Shown here piece by piece: positions 24,671 to 33,825 of a DNA stretch of 40,668 nucleotides. The first letter of the stretch is position 1. Each line of letters starts with the position of its first letter. A program made the position numbers and the translations under genes. This DNA is from Cellulomonas phragmiteti (GTDB lineage: Bacteria > Actinomycetota > Actinomycetes > Actinomycetales > Cellulomonadaceae), in contig NZ_BONP01000031.1 in assembly GCF_016862775.1 (NCBI RefSeq), positions 1 through 40,668 of the forward strand. Reading direction: 5' to 3'. The notes under the pieces were generated by a model. That model had not been told where the DNA came from and did no database searches. It saw nothing but the letters and a program-made list of their open reading frames with translations.

Positions 24671-25447
24671 TCACGCGGCCGCGGACCGCAGTGCGGGACG
24701 GCGACGGTGCGCGGGCACGCTGAGCGTCGCGACGGCGAGCAGGGCGGTGAGCAGCACGGTCACCGCGAGCGCGACCTGCCGCCCGACCTCGGGCAGGCCC
24801 AGGGCCTGGGCGGGGGTGTCGCGGATCACGGGCCCGGCGTCGCCGTCGGGTGCGGCGGCCGCGGCGGCCCCGTCGCCGGCTGCCGCCGCCCGGTCCGCCG
24901 CCGCCACCAGGGAGGACACGGTGTGCGGGGCGTGCGGGTCGGCCGGGTCGAGGCCCGCGGCCGCGAGGGTGGGCGCGTCGAGGCCCGCGGCGACGAGCGC
25001 GTCGAGGTCGGTGCCCGCGGCCCGCACGGCGTCGAGGTCGATCCCGGCCCGCAGGAGCGGGTCGAGGTCCACGGGTGCCGGCCCCGCGGTCGTCGCCCCG
25101 TCCTGACCGGGTGCGGCGCCGTGCGCGGCGTGCCCACCGGGAGCGGCGGCGGTCGCGGTCGGTGCCGCCAGCAGGACGAGCAGCGGGTGCAGGGCCGCGG
25201 CGAGCACGGCGGCGGCCAGCACGGCCGTGACCCGGGTGCTGCGCCGGGCGACGCTGCGCGCGCTCAGCACCCCGACGACCAGGACGAGCGCGCCGAGGGC
25301 GCCGAGCACGGCCGGCCCGGGGACGTGCCCGCCGGCCAGGCAGTGGCCCGCGACGGCGCCTGCGAGCACGGCGGCGGTCAGGCCGGCACCGCGGGCCAGC
25401 ACCCCCGGGGTCCGGCCCGGCGCGAGCGTCGTCTCGGCGGGCGGCAT
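24671..25447 (-). CDS. Membrane protein of unknown function upstream of copC
   Basis: A 258-aa protein with three N-terminal hydrophobic helices (about residues 18-100), a His-containing stretch GGHAAHG, an outer low-complexity region and one C-terminal helix (VALAVTVLLTALLAVATL) followed by a basic tail. The central region has a short repeat in which Leu-Asp pairs recur every 9-11 residues: DLDPLLRAGIDLDAVRAAG, TDLDALVAAGLDAPTLAAAG. ATG at 25447 is preferred although its ribosome binding site is weak. It lies 80 bases before copC on the same strand, so a role in copper handling is possible but unproven. Confidence 0.7.
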   Translation of the reverse strand: MPPAETTLAPGRTPGVLARGAGLTAAVLAGAVAGHCLAGGHVPGPAVLGALGALVLVVGVLSARSVARRSTRVTAVLAAAVLAAALHPLLVLLAAPTATAAAPGGHAAHGAAPGQDGATTAGPAPVDLDPLLRAGIDLDAVRAAGTDLDALVAAGLDAPTLAAAGLDPADPHAPHTVSSLVAAADRAAAAGDGAAAAAAPDGDAGPVIRDTPAQALGLPEVGRQVALAVTVLLTALLAVATLSVPAHRRRPALRSAAA

Positions 25448-25575
25448 CCGCCGAACATCACCCGCGGGGCCTCCGCGGTCCAGGCACCGAATCGCTTCAG
25501 TGCCTGCCGGCGGCCGTCGTCGCCCGTCGGCACCTCCCGCCGGCCGGTCCACGCCACGTCCTGGGACGGGCGGTG

Positions 25576-25630
25576 CGCGAGACCGGGCTCAGGGCCCTCA
25601 CGCAGCCCGTGGCCGTGGCTGAGCCCGGTC
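25576..25630. repeat. Dispersed palindromic element, copy A
   Basis: Contains the 18-mer CGCGAGACCGGGCTCAGG (25576-25593), which occurs again at 37603-37620. Its part GACCGGGCTCAG (25581-25592) is followed 26 bases later by its perfect reverse complement (25619-25630), so it can form a 12-bp stem. It lies downstream of the E2 gene stop at 25691 and could terminate the dehydrogenase operon. Nothing else is seen in 25448-25690. Confidence 0.65.
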
Positions 25631-25690
25631 CCGTCGAGACCTCGTCCCACCCCTCGGACGGCCGACACCCGTCGACGCCCGAGGACGGGG

Positions 25691-27163
25691 TCAGCCCCAG
25701 ACGAGCGCCTGCGCCGGCTCGGCCAGCACCGCGGCCACGTCGGCCAGGACGCGGCTGCCCAGCTCGCCGTCGACGAGCCGGTGGTCGAAGCTCAGCGCGA
25801 GCTGCGTGACGTGGCGGGGCTTGATCTTGCCCTTGTGCACCCACGGCTGCTGACGGATCGCGCCGAACGCGAGGATCGCGGCCTCGCCCGGGTTGAGGAT
25901 CGGGGTGCCCGTGTCGATGCCGAACACCCCGACGTTGGTGATGGTGATCGTGCCGTCGGACATGTCGGCGGGCGACGTGCGGCCCGCCCGCGCCGTCGAG
26001 GTGAGCTCCCCCAGCCCGCGTGCCAGGCCCAGCAGGTCGAGGCGGTGCGCGTCCTTGATGTTCGGCACCACCAGCCCGCGCGGTGTGGCCGCGGCGATGC
26101 CGAGGTTCACGTAGTGCTTGTAGACGATCTCCTGCGTGGCCTCGTCCCAGGACGCGTTGATCTCGGGGCGGCGGTTCACGGCCATGAGCAGCGCCTTGGC
26201 GGCGACCAGCAGCGGCGTGACGCGCACGTCCGCGAACTCCCGGTCGGCGCGCAGCCGCTCGACCAGCTTCATGGTCCGCGTGACGTCGACCGTGTGGAAC
26301 ACCGTGACGTGCGGCGCGCTGAACGCGCTGGACACCATCGCCTCGGCGGTCCGCTTGCGCACCGACTTCACCGGCACGCGCGTCTGGCGGCCGTCGGGGC
26401 TGACGACGCCGCCCGCGGCCCACGGGCGGTCGTCGCCCGGGTACGTCGCGAGCTCGCGACCCTCGGCGCGCACCGAGTGCGCGAGCACGTCCTCGCGGGT
26501 GACGATCCCGCCGGGGCCCGTCGGGGTGACGGCGTCGAGGTCGACCCCGAGGTCGCGGGCGAGCTTGCGGACGGGCGGCTTGGCCAACGCGTGCGCGGTG
26601 CCGTCGGGGCGGGTCGCCGAGGTGTCCGCGGGGGCGGACGTCGGGGCCGTCGTCGGGGCCGTCGTCGGAGCGGACGTCGCGGCCGGCGCCGTCGCCCGCT
26701 GCCGGCGCGTCGCGGTGCCGTCCGCCACGCCGTACCCGACGAGCACGGCGCCGGACCCGGCGGTGTCGTCCGACGCGGCGGCGGTGCGCAGCTCGTCGCG
26801 GACGGACCCGACCTCGTCCGCGCCGCCGGGCTCGACCGACGAGCGGCTGGCGTGCGGCTGGCGTGCGCGCACCCCCTCGGCGGCCGGGGCGGCGGTGGGT
26901 GCCGGGGCGGCGCCGCCGGGGTCCACGTCGACCTCGATGATCGGGGTGCCGACCTCGACCGTCTGGCCGACGTCGACCAGCAGCCGCGTGACGACGCCCG
27001 TCCACGGGCACGGCAGGTCGACCAGCGACTTGGCCGTCTCGATCTCGACGATCGTCTGGTTGACCTCGACGCGGTCGCCGACGGCGACGTGCCAGGTGAC
27101 GATGTCGGCCTCGGTCAGGCCCTCGCCGGCGTCGGGCAGGGGGAACTGCTGGTACGTGGGCAC
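25691..27163 (-). CDS. bkdC: Dihydrolipoamide acyltransferase (E2) of branched-chain 2-oxoacid dehydrogenase
   Basis: A 490-aa E2 that transfers acyl groups from lipoyl-lysine to CoA. The lipoyl domain (residues 1-80) has the lipoylated Lys45 in VEIETAKSLVD. An Ala/Thr/Pro-rich linker follows, with TAPTTAPTTAPT repeats, then the E1/E3-binding domain (ALAKPPVRKLARDLGVDLDAVTPTGPGGIVTREDV), and a catalytic acyltransferase domain with SFDHRLVDG (active His about 461). GTG at 27163 has GGAGAG 6 bases upstream. It is the third gene after E1 alpha and E1 beta, 26 bases behind the latter. The E1 alpha/beta arrangement fits branched-chain ketoacid dehydrogenase rather than the AceE-type pyruvate enzyme of actinobacteria. 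E3 is not in the window. Confidence 0.92.
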   Translation of the reverse strand: MPTYQQFPLPDAGEGLTEADIVTWHVAVGDRVEVNQTIVEIETAKSLVDLPCPWTGVVTRLLVDVGQTVEVGTPIIEVDVDPGGAAPAPTAAPAAEGVRARQPHASRSSVEPGGADEVGSVRDELRTAAASDDTAGSGAVLVGYGVADGTATRRQRATAPAATSAPTTAPTTAPTSAPADTSATRPDGTAHALAKPPVRKLARDLGVDLDAVTPTGPGGIVTREDVLAHSVRAEGRELATYPGDDRPWAAGGVVSPDGRQTRVPVKSVRKRTAEAMVSSAFSAPHVTVFHTVDVTRTMKLVERLRADREFADVRVTPLLVAAKALLMAVNRRPEINASWDEATQEIVYKHYVNLGIAAATPRGLVVPNIKDAHRLDLLGLARGLGELTSTARAGRTSPADMSDGTITITNVGVFGIDTGTPILNPGEAAILAFGAIRQQPWVHKGKIKPRHVTQLALSFDHRLVDGELGSRVLADVAAVLAEPAQALVWG

Positions 27164-27189
27164 GCGGGGCTCTCCGGTGGCGGCGGGGG

Positions 27190-28266
27190 TCAGAACGCGA
27201 GGGCGCGGTCGACGGCGTCGAGCAGCCGGTCGAGACCGGGCAGGTAGTCGTGCTCGATCTTGGCGACCGGGTACGGGGTGTGGAACCCCCCGACCCGCAG
27301 CACGGGCGCCTGCAGGTGGAAGAAGCACTCCTCGGTGATGCGGGCCGCGACCTCGGCGCCGGACCCGTAGAGCACGGGCGCCTCGTGGACGACGACGCAC
27401 CGACCGGTGCGCTGCACGGACGCGGCGACGGTCGCGGTGTCGAGCGGCGAGATGGTGCGCAGGTCGACGACCTCGATGCTCGTGCCCTCCGCGGCGGCGG
27501 CCTCGGCGGCCTTGAGCGCGGTCGCGACCGTCGGGCCGTACGCGACGACCGTGACGTCGGTGCCCGCCCGCACGACGCGCGCGTGGTCGAGGTCCGCCGG
27601 GCCGCCGTGCGGCGCGGGCAGGGGGGCGTCGAGGTCGACGTCGCCCTTCTCCCAGTACCGGCCCTTGGGCTCGAGGAAGATCACGGGGTCCGGGGAGGCG
27701 ATGGCCTGCTGGATCATCGTGAACGCGTCGGCCGGGGTCGACGGGGACACGACGCGCAGGCCCGCGGTGTGCGCGAACAGCGCCTCGGGCGACTCGCTGT
27801 GGTGCTCGACGGCGCCGATGCCCCCGCCGAAGGGGATGCGGATGACGACGGGCAGCTTCAGGCGCCCCTGCGAGCGGTAGTGCATCTTGGCCAGCTGCGT
27901 GGTGATCTGGTCGAACGCGGGGAACACGAACCCGTCGAACTGGATCTCGACCACCGGCCGGTACCCGCGCAGCGCCAGGCCGATCGCGGTCCCGACGATG
28001 CCGGACTCCGCGAGCGGGGTGTCGACGACGCGGTCCTCGCCGAACTCGGCGAACAGCCCGTCGGTCACGCGGAACACGCCGCCGAGGCGGCCGATGTCCT
28101 CGCCCATGAGCAGGGCGCGCGGGTCGTTGGCCAGCGCGCGCCGCATGCCGAGGTTGAGCGCCTTGGCCATCGGCAGACGCTGCGTGCCCGTCGGGAAGGG
28201 CGCGGGGGCCGGTGCCGGGGGCAGGTCGGTCGTGGCCTGCCGGGTGCGTTCGCTCGTGACGGTCAT
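27190..28266 (-). CDS. bkdB: 2-oxoacid dehydrogenase E1 beta subunit
   Basis: A 358-aa subunit with the conserved N-terminal ALNLGMRRALANDPRALLMGEDIGRLGGVFRVTDGL, the DTPLAESGIVGTAIGLALRGYRPVVEIQFDGFVFPAFDQI core and PFGGGIGAVEHHSESPEALFAHTAGLRVV. It pairs with E1 alpha to form the thiamine-diphosphate heterotetramer that decarboxylates branched-chain 2-oxoacids. The ATG at 28266 overlaps the E1 alpha stop by ATGA, so translation is coupled. Substrate specificity (branched-chain) is inferred from subunit organisation. Confidence 0.92.
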   Translation of the reverse strand: MTVTSERTRQATTDLPPAPAPAPFPTGTQRLPMAKALNLGMRRALANDPRALLMGEDIGRLGGVFRVTDGLFAEFGEDRVVDTPLAESGIVGTAIGLALRGYRPVVEIQFDGFVFPAFDQITTQLAKMHYRSQGRLKLPVVIRIPFGGGIGAVEHHSESPEALFAHTAGLRVVSPSTPADAFTMIQQAIASPDPVIFLEPKGRYWEKGDVDLDAPLPAPHGGPADLDHARVVRAGTDVTVVAYGPTVATALKAAEAAAAEGTSIEVVDLRTISPLDTATVAASVQRTGRCVVVHEAPVLYGSGAEVAARITEECFFHLQAPVLRVGGFHTPYPVAKIEHDYLPGLDRLLDAVDRALAF

Positions 28267-29423
28267 CGGTGGCCTCCCGTGGTGCGGCCGTCGGGGCCGA
28301 CGAAGGACTGCTCGTACTGCGCGAACCACGCCCGCTCGCTCTCGACGACGGCGTGCGGCGTGGCGTAGACGTGCTCGAACATGCTGTGCGGCGACGGGTG
28401 CCCCATCGCGCGCACCGCGGCGCGGACGTGCTCGCCGAAGGCGTCGGACTCGGCCGCGAGCTGCGCCTGGAAGACCTCGGGCAGCTCGCCGGTGCGCTCG
28501 AGGTGCACGCGCAGCCGCTCGATCGGGTCGCGGCGGCGCCAGTGCTCCTCCTGCTCCGAGGTGCGGTAGCGGGTGGGGTCGTCGGACGTGGTGTGCGCGC
28601 CCATGCGGTACGTGAACGCCTCGACGAACGTGGGGCCGCCGCCGCTGCGTGCGCGCTCCAGCGCCTGGCGGGTCACCGCGTAGGTCGCGACGACGTCGTT
28701 GCCGTCGACGCGCACGGACGGCACACCGAAGCCGGGGGCGCGGTCGGCGAGCGGCACCCGGGACTGGCGGGACGTGGGCTCGGAGATGGCGAACTGGTTG
28801 TTCTGGCAGAACAGCACGACGGGCGCCTGGTTGACCGAGCTGAACACGAGGGCCTCGCTGACGTCGCCCTGCGCGGTCGCGCCGTCCCCGAAGTACGTGA
28901 CGACGGCGGTGTCGCGCGTCGGGTCGCCGGTGCCGACGAGGCCGTCGCGCTGCACGCCCATCGCGTAGCCGGTGGCGTGCAGCGTGTGCGAGCCGATGAC
29001 CAGCGTGAACAGGTGGAACCCGTGCGCGGCCGGGTCCCAGCCGCCGTGGTCGACGCCGCGGAAGAGCCGCAGCAGGTCGGTCATCTCCAGCCCGCGCGCG
29101 AGGGCCACGCCGTGCTCGCGGTACGACGGGAACACGTGGTCCTGCGGGGCCAGCGCGTGGCCCGAGCCGATCTGCGCGGCCTCCTGGCCCAGGCACTGCG
29201 CGTACAGCGCGAGCTCGCCCTGGCGCTGCAGCGACGTCGCCTCGGTGTCGAACCGGCGGGTCAGGACCATGTCGCGGTACATCGCCCGCAGCCGCTCGCC
29301 GTCGAGCTCGGCGGCCCACGCGTCGTACTCGGGGTGCGCGACGCGCTCGCCTGCCGGGGTGAGCAGCTGGACGAGACCGTCGTCGGTCAGGGGGCCGTCG
29401 GCCGCGGGTGCGGACGTGCTCAC
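28263..29423 (-). CDS. bkdA: 2-oxoacid dehydrogenase E1 alpha subunit
   Basis: A 386-aa thiamine-diphosphate subunit. The cofactor motif runs from GDG at residues 179-181 (VVTYFGDGATAQGDVSEALVFSSVNQ) to NN at 208-209. The phosphorylation-loop-like region YRMGAHTTSDDPTRYR is typical of the E1 alpha family. The GTG start at 29423 has AAGGAGA 5 bases upstream. First gene of the bkdABC operon. Directly upstream is an alternating CCTACG/CGTAGG array (29449-29483), a likely operator. The flanking aminotransferase gene fits amino acid catabolism or branched fatty-acid primer supply. Confidence 0.92.
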   Translation of the reverse strand: MSTSAPAADGPLTDDGLVQLLTPAGERVAHPEYDAWAAELDGERLRAMYRDMVLTRRFDTEATSLQRQGELALYAQCLGQEAAQIGSGHALAPQDHVFPSYREHGVALARGLEMTDLLRLFRGVDHGGWDPAAHGFHLFTLVIGSHTLHATGYAMGVQRDGLVGTGDPTRDTAVVTYFGDGATAQGDVSEALVFSSVNQAPVVLFCQNNQFAISEPTSRQSRVPLADRAPGFGVPSVRVDGNDVVATYAVTRQALERARSGGGPTFVEAFTYRMGAHTTSDDPTRYRTSEQEEHWRRRDPIERLRVHLERTGELPEVFQAQLAAESDAFGEHVRAAVRAMGHPSPHSMFEHVYATPHAVVESERAWFAQYEQSFVGPDGRTTGGHR

Positions 29424-29448
29424 GCGGTTCTCCTTCGCCTGGGGTGCG

Positions 29449-29483
29449 AACCTACGTCAGCGTAGGCTACGCACCCGTAGGTT
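29449..29483. promoter_or_regulatory. Tandem palindromic operator upstream of bkdA
   Basis: CCTACG (29451-29456) and CGTAGG (29461-29466) form a 6-4-6 inverted repeat. GCTACG (29466-29471) and CGTAGG (29476-29481) form a second with the same spacing 15 bp on. The outer AACCTACG and CGTAGGTT are perfect complements. The array lies 26-60 bases upstream of the bkdA start and probably binds an oligomeric regulator (Lrp/AsnC-type BkdR is the family known for such operons) near the transcription start. Confidence 0.7.
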
Positions 29484-29571
29484 AGTAGGACCGAAGCCCG
29501 ACAAACCCTGCCGAGCCCCCGTTGTCGACATCCCACAGCCGCCCCGCGCACACGGCAGAGCACGGCTGCGC

Positions 29572-29618
29572 GATCGTGAGGGGTTCCCGCCGCGGGACGA
29601 CGGCAACCCCGCACGATC
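29572..29618 (-). terminator. Hairpin downstream of the hisC-like gene
   Basis: 14-base arms (29572-29585 with 29605-29618, one mismatch) with a 19-base GC-rich loop. It lies 31 bases past the aminotransferase stop on the minus strand and upstream of the bkdA promoter, so it probably insulates the two units. Confidence 0.6.
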
Positions 29619-29648
29619 CTGCGACGTCGGCGCGCGGACGGCCGACCG

Positions 29649-30728
29649 TCAGCGGGGGGCCTGCTCCGCGGCGACGTCGAGGAAGATGTCGGTCGCCTCG
29701 GTCTCGCCCACGCTGACGCGCACGCCCTCGCCGGCGAACGGCCGCACCAGCACACCGGCCTGCGCGCAGCGGTCCGCGAACGTCGCCGTCCTGTCGCCGA
29801 GCGCGAGCCACACGAAGTTGGCCTGGCTGTCCGGCACGTCCCAGCCCTGGGCGCGCAGTCCGTCGAGCATCCGCGTGCGCTCGGCGACGATCGCGTCGAC
29901 GCGCGTCAGCAGCTCGGTCTCGGCGCGCAGCGACGCGACGGCGGCGAGCTGCGCGACGTGCGAGACGCCGAACGGCGTCGACGCCGTGCGGATGCCCGCG
30001 GCGAGGCGCGGTCGCGCGACGGCGTACCCGACGCGCAGGCCGGCCAGGCCGTACGCCTTGGAGAACGTGCGCAGCAGCACGACGTTGGGGTGGGCGGCGA
30101 ACAGCGCGAGCGCGTCGGGGGCGTCGGGGTCCCGGACGAACTCGACGTACGCCTCGTCGAGCACGACCAGCACGTCGCGCGGGACCGCGTCGAGGAACTC
30201 GCGCAGCTCGGCGTCGCGCACCGCGGGGCCCGTCGGGTTGTTCGGCGTGCAGACCAGGACGACGCGGGTGCGGTCGGTGACCGCGGCGGCCATCGCCGGC
30301 AGGTCGAGGCGGCCGTCGGGGAGCACGGGGACGCGGACCTGGTGCGCGTGCGCGAGGGTCACGGCGATCGGGTACGCCTCGAACGAGCGCCACGGCAGCA
30401 CGACGTCGTCGCCGGTCTCGCAGACGGCCGACAGGACGTGCCCCAGGACCGCGACCGAGCCCGTGCCCGCCACGACGGACTCCGGGGCGACGCCCAGGCG
30501 CTGCGCGATCGCCGCGGTGAGCTCGGTGGCGTACATGTCGGGGTAGCGGTTGACGTCGACGGCCGCGTCGGCAATCGCCGCGACCACCGACGGCAGCGGC
30601 GGGTACGGGTTCTCGTTGGACGACAGCTTGTACGCGGCGGCACCGACCGCGGCGCGCGCGCCCGGGACGTACGCGGGCAGGTCGGAGAAGGCACGACGGA
30701 GAGGGACGCGGCTCACGCCGGTCAGCAT
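29649..30728 (-). CDS. hisC: HisC-like PLP aminotransferase (histidinol-phosphate or aromatic amino acid)
   Basis: A 359-aa fold-type I aminotransferase. It has the N-terminal [14 protein letters not shown], the TPNNPTG loop (161-167) and the PLP-binding Lys224 in [27 protein letters not shown] is typical of the actinobacterial HisC2/Pat group, which can act on aromatic 2-oxoacids rather than only histidinol phosphate. ATG at 30728 is used; a GTG four codons later is an alternative. The gene is not in a his operon and sits next to branched-chain dehydrogenase genes. That favours a role in amino acid metabolism other than histidine synthesis. Confidence 0.85.
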   Translation of the reverse strand: MLTGVSRVPLRRAFSDLPAYVPGARAAVGAAAYKLSSNENPYPPLPSVVAAIADAAVDVNRYPDMYATELTAAIAQRLGVAPESVVAGTGSVAVLGHVLSAVCETGDDVVLPWRSFEAYPIAVTLAHAHQVRVPVLPDGRLDLPAMAAAVTDRTRVVLVCTPNNPTGPAVRDAELREFLDAVPRDVLVVLDEAYVEFVRDPDAPDALALFAAHPNVVLLRTFSKAYGLAGLRVGYAVARPRLAAGIRTASTPFGVSHVAQLAAVASLRAETELLTRVDAIVAERTRMLDGLRAQGWDVPDSQANFVWLALGDRTATFADRCAQAGVLVRPFAGEGVRVSVGETEATDIFLDVAAEQAPR

Positions 30729-30803
30729 GCCACCCGTCGCGCGTCGGGTGCGGCGTCCGCACCGGATCTGCCGCCGGACAGGCTCCGGTGGCAGGATCGG
30801 GGC

Positions 30804-31181
30804 ATGGGATTCGTCGCGCGCGTACTCGTCAGCGGTGTCGCCATCTGGTTGGCGACGCTCCTCCTGCCCGGCCTGGCAGTGGTCGGGGGTGAGTCGACGG
30901 CGGAGCGTGTCGGGATCGTGCTGCTCGTCGCGCTGGTGTTCGGTCTGGTCAACGCGGTCGTCAAGCCGATCGTCGCGGTGATCTCGATCCCGCTGTACAT
31001 CCTCACGCTCGGGCTGTTCACGCTGGTCGTGAACGCCCTGATGCTCATGCTCACCGCGTGGATCACCGAGCAGACGACGTGGGGCCTGCGCATCGACAAC
31101 TTCGGCACCGCGGTGCTGGGCGCCCTCATCGTGTCGGTCGTCAGCTTCGTGCTGTCGTCGATGACGTCGTCCCGGGACTGA
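30804..31181 (+). CDS. Small holin-like membrane protein (phage_holin_4_2 family)
   Basis: A 125-aa protein with four hydrophobic helices, beginning [23 protein letters not shown] and containing the family core [43 protein letters not shown]. The family (PF04020-type, also called mycobacterial four-helix holin superfamily) is widespread as single chromosomal genes, with no proven lysis role. ATG at 30804; a modest AGGATCGGGG precedes it. Divergent from the aminotransferase gene and convergent with the hydrolase gene downstream. No clear hairpin is seen in the 73-bp gap after it. Confidence 0.88.
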   Translation: MGFVARVLVSGVAIWLATLLLPGLAVVGGESTAERVGIVLLVALVFGLVNAVVKPIVAVISIPLYILTLGLFTLVVNALMLMLTAWITEQTTWGLRIDNFGTAVLGALIVSVVSFVLSSMTSSRD

Positions 31182-31254
31182 CGGGCAGCCGCTTCGACCC
31201 CGACCTGCTCGGGCGCGCAGGCGTCCCGCGTCCGCCGGGTCGACCCGCCGCCCG

Positions 31255-32832
31255 CTACGGGGACCACGGCGTCCGAGGGGTCGGCGGCCACGGCGGTGGC
31301 GCACCGGGTGCGTCGAACGGTCCACCCCCCGGCGCGGCGGGCACGGGGGTGATCGGCCGCGCGACCTGCGGCGCGGGCGGCGCGACGGGCGCCGGTGGCG
31401 GGGCGGCGGTCACGGTGACCTGCGTCGTCGTGGCCCCGGTCGGCGTCGCCCCGAACACGTCGGTCAGCGCACGCCGCACCGGGTCGTCCGGCGGCAGCTC
31501 GCCGAGCGCGTCGTCCACCAGGGCGCCCGTCCGTGCGTACTCCGCCACCGAGTGGGCCTCGGTGAACGACGGCGGCGTCCCGCCCGCGGGTGCGAGGTCC
31601 CGCACCACCGACAGCGCGTCCGGTCCCCCGCGCTCGCCGACCCGGCCGTCGAGGATCGTCACCGCGTCCTCACGGTGCCGCAGGGTCACGGTGGCCACAC
31701 CGGGCGGGGTCACCGCCGGGACGTCGGGCGACCCGGCGGTGACGACCAGCCGCACCGCGTACGTCCCGGCCGTGGCCGCCGCGACGTTGGTCGCGACCAT
31801 GCCGCCCTGGCTGTGCCCCACCAGCGCGACGGCCTCCCCGGCACCGATCCCGGCCTCGCCCATCGCCGCGATGACCGCGCGCGTCATGACGTCGGGCACG
31901 CCGCCCTCGAGCGCGAGGTTGGTGCCGTTGTCGGTGGGCACGTCGCCCGTCAGGCCGGCCGCCCGGGTACCGGGCACGGCCACCACCCAGGAGCGGGTGC
32001 CGTCGGCGTGGTCGAGGCGCTGCACCGTCACCGTGGCGAGCGGGGTGCCCGGCTCGCCCGTCGCGGTGTCCTCGTCGTACGTCCGGGCGACCAGGTCGAC
32101 GAGTCCCTCGATCCCCCGCGGTGCGGGCAGGTCCGGCGGGTCGGCGCGCGGCACCAGCCGCACGTCGCGCGCGGGCAGCAGCCCGGCGACGTGCGCGGCG
32201 AACCGTCGGACGGGGTCGAGGTGCGGCCCGTGGGCGCCGGTCACGGACCCGAGCGCCGCCGCGAGCAGCTGCAGGACCAGCGCCCCGCGCCCGTCGGCGA
32301 CCACGCGCTGCGGCACGGTGGCGAGCCGCTCGAGGTCGTCGCGGAGCCCGAGCGGCGACAGGGTGCCCCACGGGTCGAGGGCGAGCGACCGCGCCTCGGC
32401 CAGCAGCAGGTCCCCGATCGCGACGCCCAGCGCGGCGCTGCCCAGCAGCGCCGGACCCAGCGGCCCGGCACCCACGACCCGTCCCAGCAGGCCGACGCCC
32501 GACGCCCACCGGGCCTGCGCGTCGGTCTCCGCGAGGTCGTAGGCCGCGGCGGCGTCACGCGTCCGCGCCGCGAGGTCGCGCACGTCCCGCGCGAGGCCGG
32601 CGGGTCCGCACGTCGCACGCCGGACCGTGTCGAGCGCGTCGAACAGCGCACCCGCCTCCGGCACGTCGGCCGCGAGCGTCCCCGCCCGCCACGCCGCGGC
32701 ACCCAGCCGGACGTCCGCGTGGTCGAGCCCGTCCGCCGCACCACGCAGCCGCTGGGCCGCCGCGACCAGCTCGGCCGCGTCGACGAGCACCGGACCGCCG
32801 CCACCGAGCGTGAGCGACCGGCCGTCCCTCAC
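31255..32832 (-). CDS. Alpha/beta hydrolase with helical N-terminus, coupled to a WXG100-like protein
   Basis: A 525-aa protein without an obvious signal peptide. Residues 1-165 are Ala-rich helices resembling the long N-terminal region of type VII-associated effectors. Residues about 230-440 form a lipase-like hydrolase with GHSQGG (Ser341), an Asp candidate at [10 protein letters not shown] and His427 in AHSVAEY. Residues 466-525 are Pro-rich. The GTG start at 32832 overlaps the stop of the upstream small gene (GTGA), so the two are translationally coupled. Together they look like an effector or enzyme with its Esx-like partner. A cell-envelope lipase of the DUF1023 type is an alternative. 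Confidence 0.75.
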   Translation of the reverse strand: MRDGRSLTLGGGGPVLVDAAELVAAAQRLRGAADGLDHADVRLGAAAWRAGTLAADVPEAGALFDALDTVRRATCGPAGLARDVRDLAARTRDAAAAYDLAETDAQARWASGVGLLGRVVGAGPLGPALLGSAALGVAIGDLLLAEARSLALDPWGTLSPLGLRDDLERLATVPQRVVADGRGALVLQLLAAALGSVTGAHGPHLDPVRRFAAHVAGLLPARDVRLVPRADPPDLPAPRGIEGLVDLVARTYDEDTATGEPGTPLATVTVQRLDHADGTRSWVVAVPGTRAAGLTGDVPTDNGTNLALEGGVPDVMTRAVIAAMGEAGIGAGEAVALVGHSQGGMVATNVAAATAGTYAVRLVVTAGSPDVPAVTPPGVATVTLRHREDAVTILDGRVGERGGPDALSVVRDLAPAGGTPPSFTEAHSVAEYARTGALVDDALGELPPDDPVRRALTDVFGATPTGATTTQVTVTAAPPPAPVAPPAPQVARPITPVPAAPGGGPFDAPGAPPPWPPTPRTPWSP

Positions 32833-33101
32833 GCCCACGCCGCCACCCCCGCGCGCACCACGGCCCGGCCGGGGACGCACTGCTGCTCCGCCCGCCGCGC
32901 GACGTCCACGAGCCGGTCCGCGGCGTCCAGGGCGTCGAGGCAGCGCCGCAGGTCCGCCAGCAGGTCGGCACGACGGACCTCGGCGGCGTCGGCCGCGCCG
33001 CCCGCCCAGGTGGCGGCACCCGCGCGCACCACCGCGACCTGCGCGGCCCACACCTGGGCGCGGACGTCCGCGAGCGCGGCGGAGATGACGGTCGTCGACA
33101 T
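32829..33101 (-). CDS. WXG100-like small helical protein
   Basis: A 90-aa protein predicted to form two helices joined by a turn with Trp32-Ala-Gly34 (ATWAGGAADAA), matching the length and central W-x-G of WXG100/Esx proteins exported by type VII systems. No signal peptide or membrane helix. ATG at 33101; the ribosome binding site is weak and a TAACGT -10-like hexamer lies close, so the transcript may be nearly leaderless. Its stop overlaps the hydrolase start. No EccC-like ATPase or other type VII component is in the window. Confidence 0.65.
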   Translation of the reverse strand: MSTTVISAALADVRAQVWAAQVAVVRAGAATWAGGAADAAEVRRADLLADLRRCLDALDAADRLVDVARRAEQQCVPGRAVVRAGVAAWA

Positions 33102-33192
33102 GGCCGCGACGTTAGGGACCTCGCCGACGTCGCGGGCCGGCGCGCGACGGGCCCTGGGGACGCCGCCGCCCGGCAGCGGGACTGTGGTCGGC

Positions 33193-33825
33193 TCAGGCGC
33201 CCGGGCGCCCCTGCCACCACGGCCGCGCGGGCCGCGCCAGCGCGAGCACCGACAGCCCCAGCACGGCAGCCAGACCGGCGAGCCGCCACGCCCCGTCGTC
33301 CCCCGCCGCGGCGACCGCGCCCGCGAGCAGCGCGAGCGCCTGCACACCCCCCTGCACCGCGAGCGCGGCCCGCCAGTCGTCGGTCAGCACCGCGACCTCG
33401 ACGCGCGTGCGCCAGGTCGTGCGCGCCGCCACCGCCGCGAGCCGCAGCAGCACGTGCACCAGCAGCACCAGCGTCGCCAGCACCAGCGGCGACACCGGGT
33501 CGGCGAGCCACACCCGCACGCCCACGACGAGCACCACCAGGGCCGCGACCGGCCAGCGCGGCACCACGGCCGGCGCCAGGGCCACCCCGAGCAGCAGCGC
33601 GACGACACCCGGGGGGACCACGCTCCCGGGCGCGGTCACGGCGAGGACCACGGCCGCGACCGCCACCAGCGCGAGCGCGGCACGCACCGTCACGGACGGC
33701 ACGCTGCGCGACGTCCGCACGTCGACCTCCGGCGGCTCCCCGCGCCGGCGCGGGGCCCGGGCGCCCGTCCCGACGCGGTCGAGCACCCACGCCCCCAGGC
33801 CCTCGGACCCGTACCGGGCCCTCAC
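33193..33825 (-). CDS. Membrane protein at the end of the MoxR-DUF58 operon
   Basis: A 210-aa protein with about five hydrophobic helices in its C-terminal three quarters (VTVRAALALVAVAAVVLAV, VVALLLGVALAPAVV, AALVVLVVGVRVW and others) and a charged cytoplasmic N-terminus containing RRRGEPPEVDVRTS. The family is not recognised. The GTG start at 33825 overlaps the DUF58 stop (GTGA). As part of the MoxR/DUF58 operon it may belong to a membrane chaperone or envelope-assembly complex. Confidence 0.75.
   Translation of the reverse strand: MRARYGSEGLGAWVLDRVGTGARAPRRRGEPPEVDVRTSRSVPSVTVRAALALVAVAAVVLAVTAPGSVVPPGVVALLLGVALAPAVVPRWPVAALVVLVVGVRVWLADPVSPLVLATLVLLVHVLLRLAAVAARTTWRTRVEVAVLTDDWRAALAVQGGVQALALLAGAVAAAGDDGAWRLAGLAAVLGLSVLALARPARPWWQGRPGA

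Noticed and set aside
24638..27247. Open plus-strand frame of 869 codons
   Set aside because: It runs antisense to the membrane protein and E2 genes and shows shadow composition.
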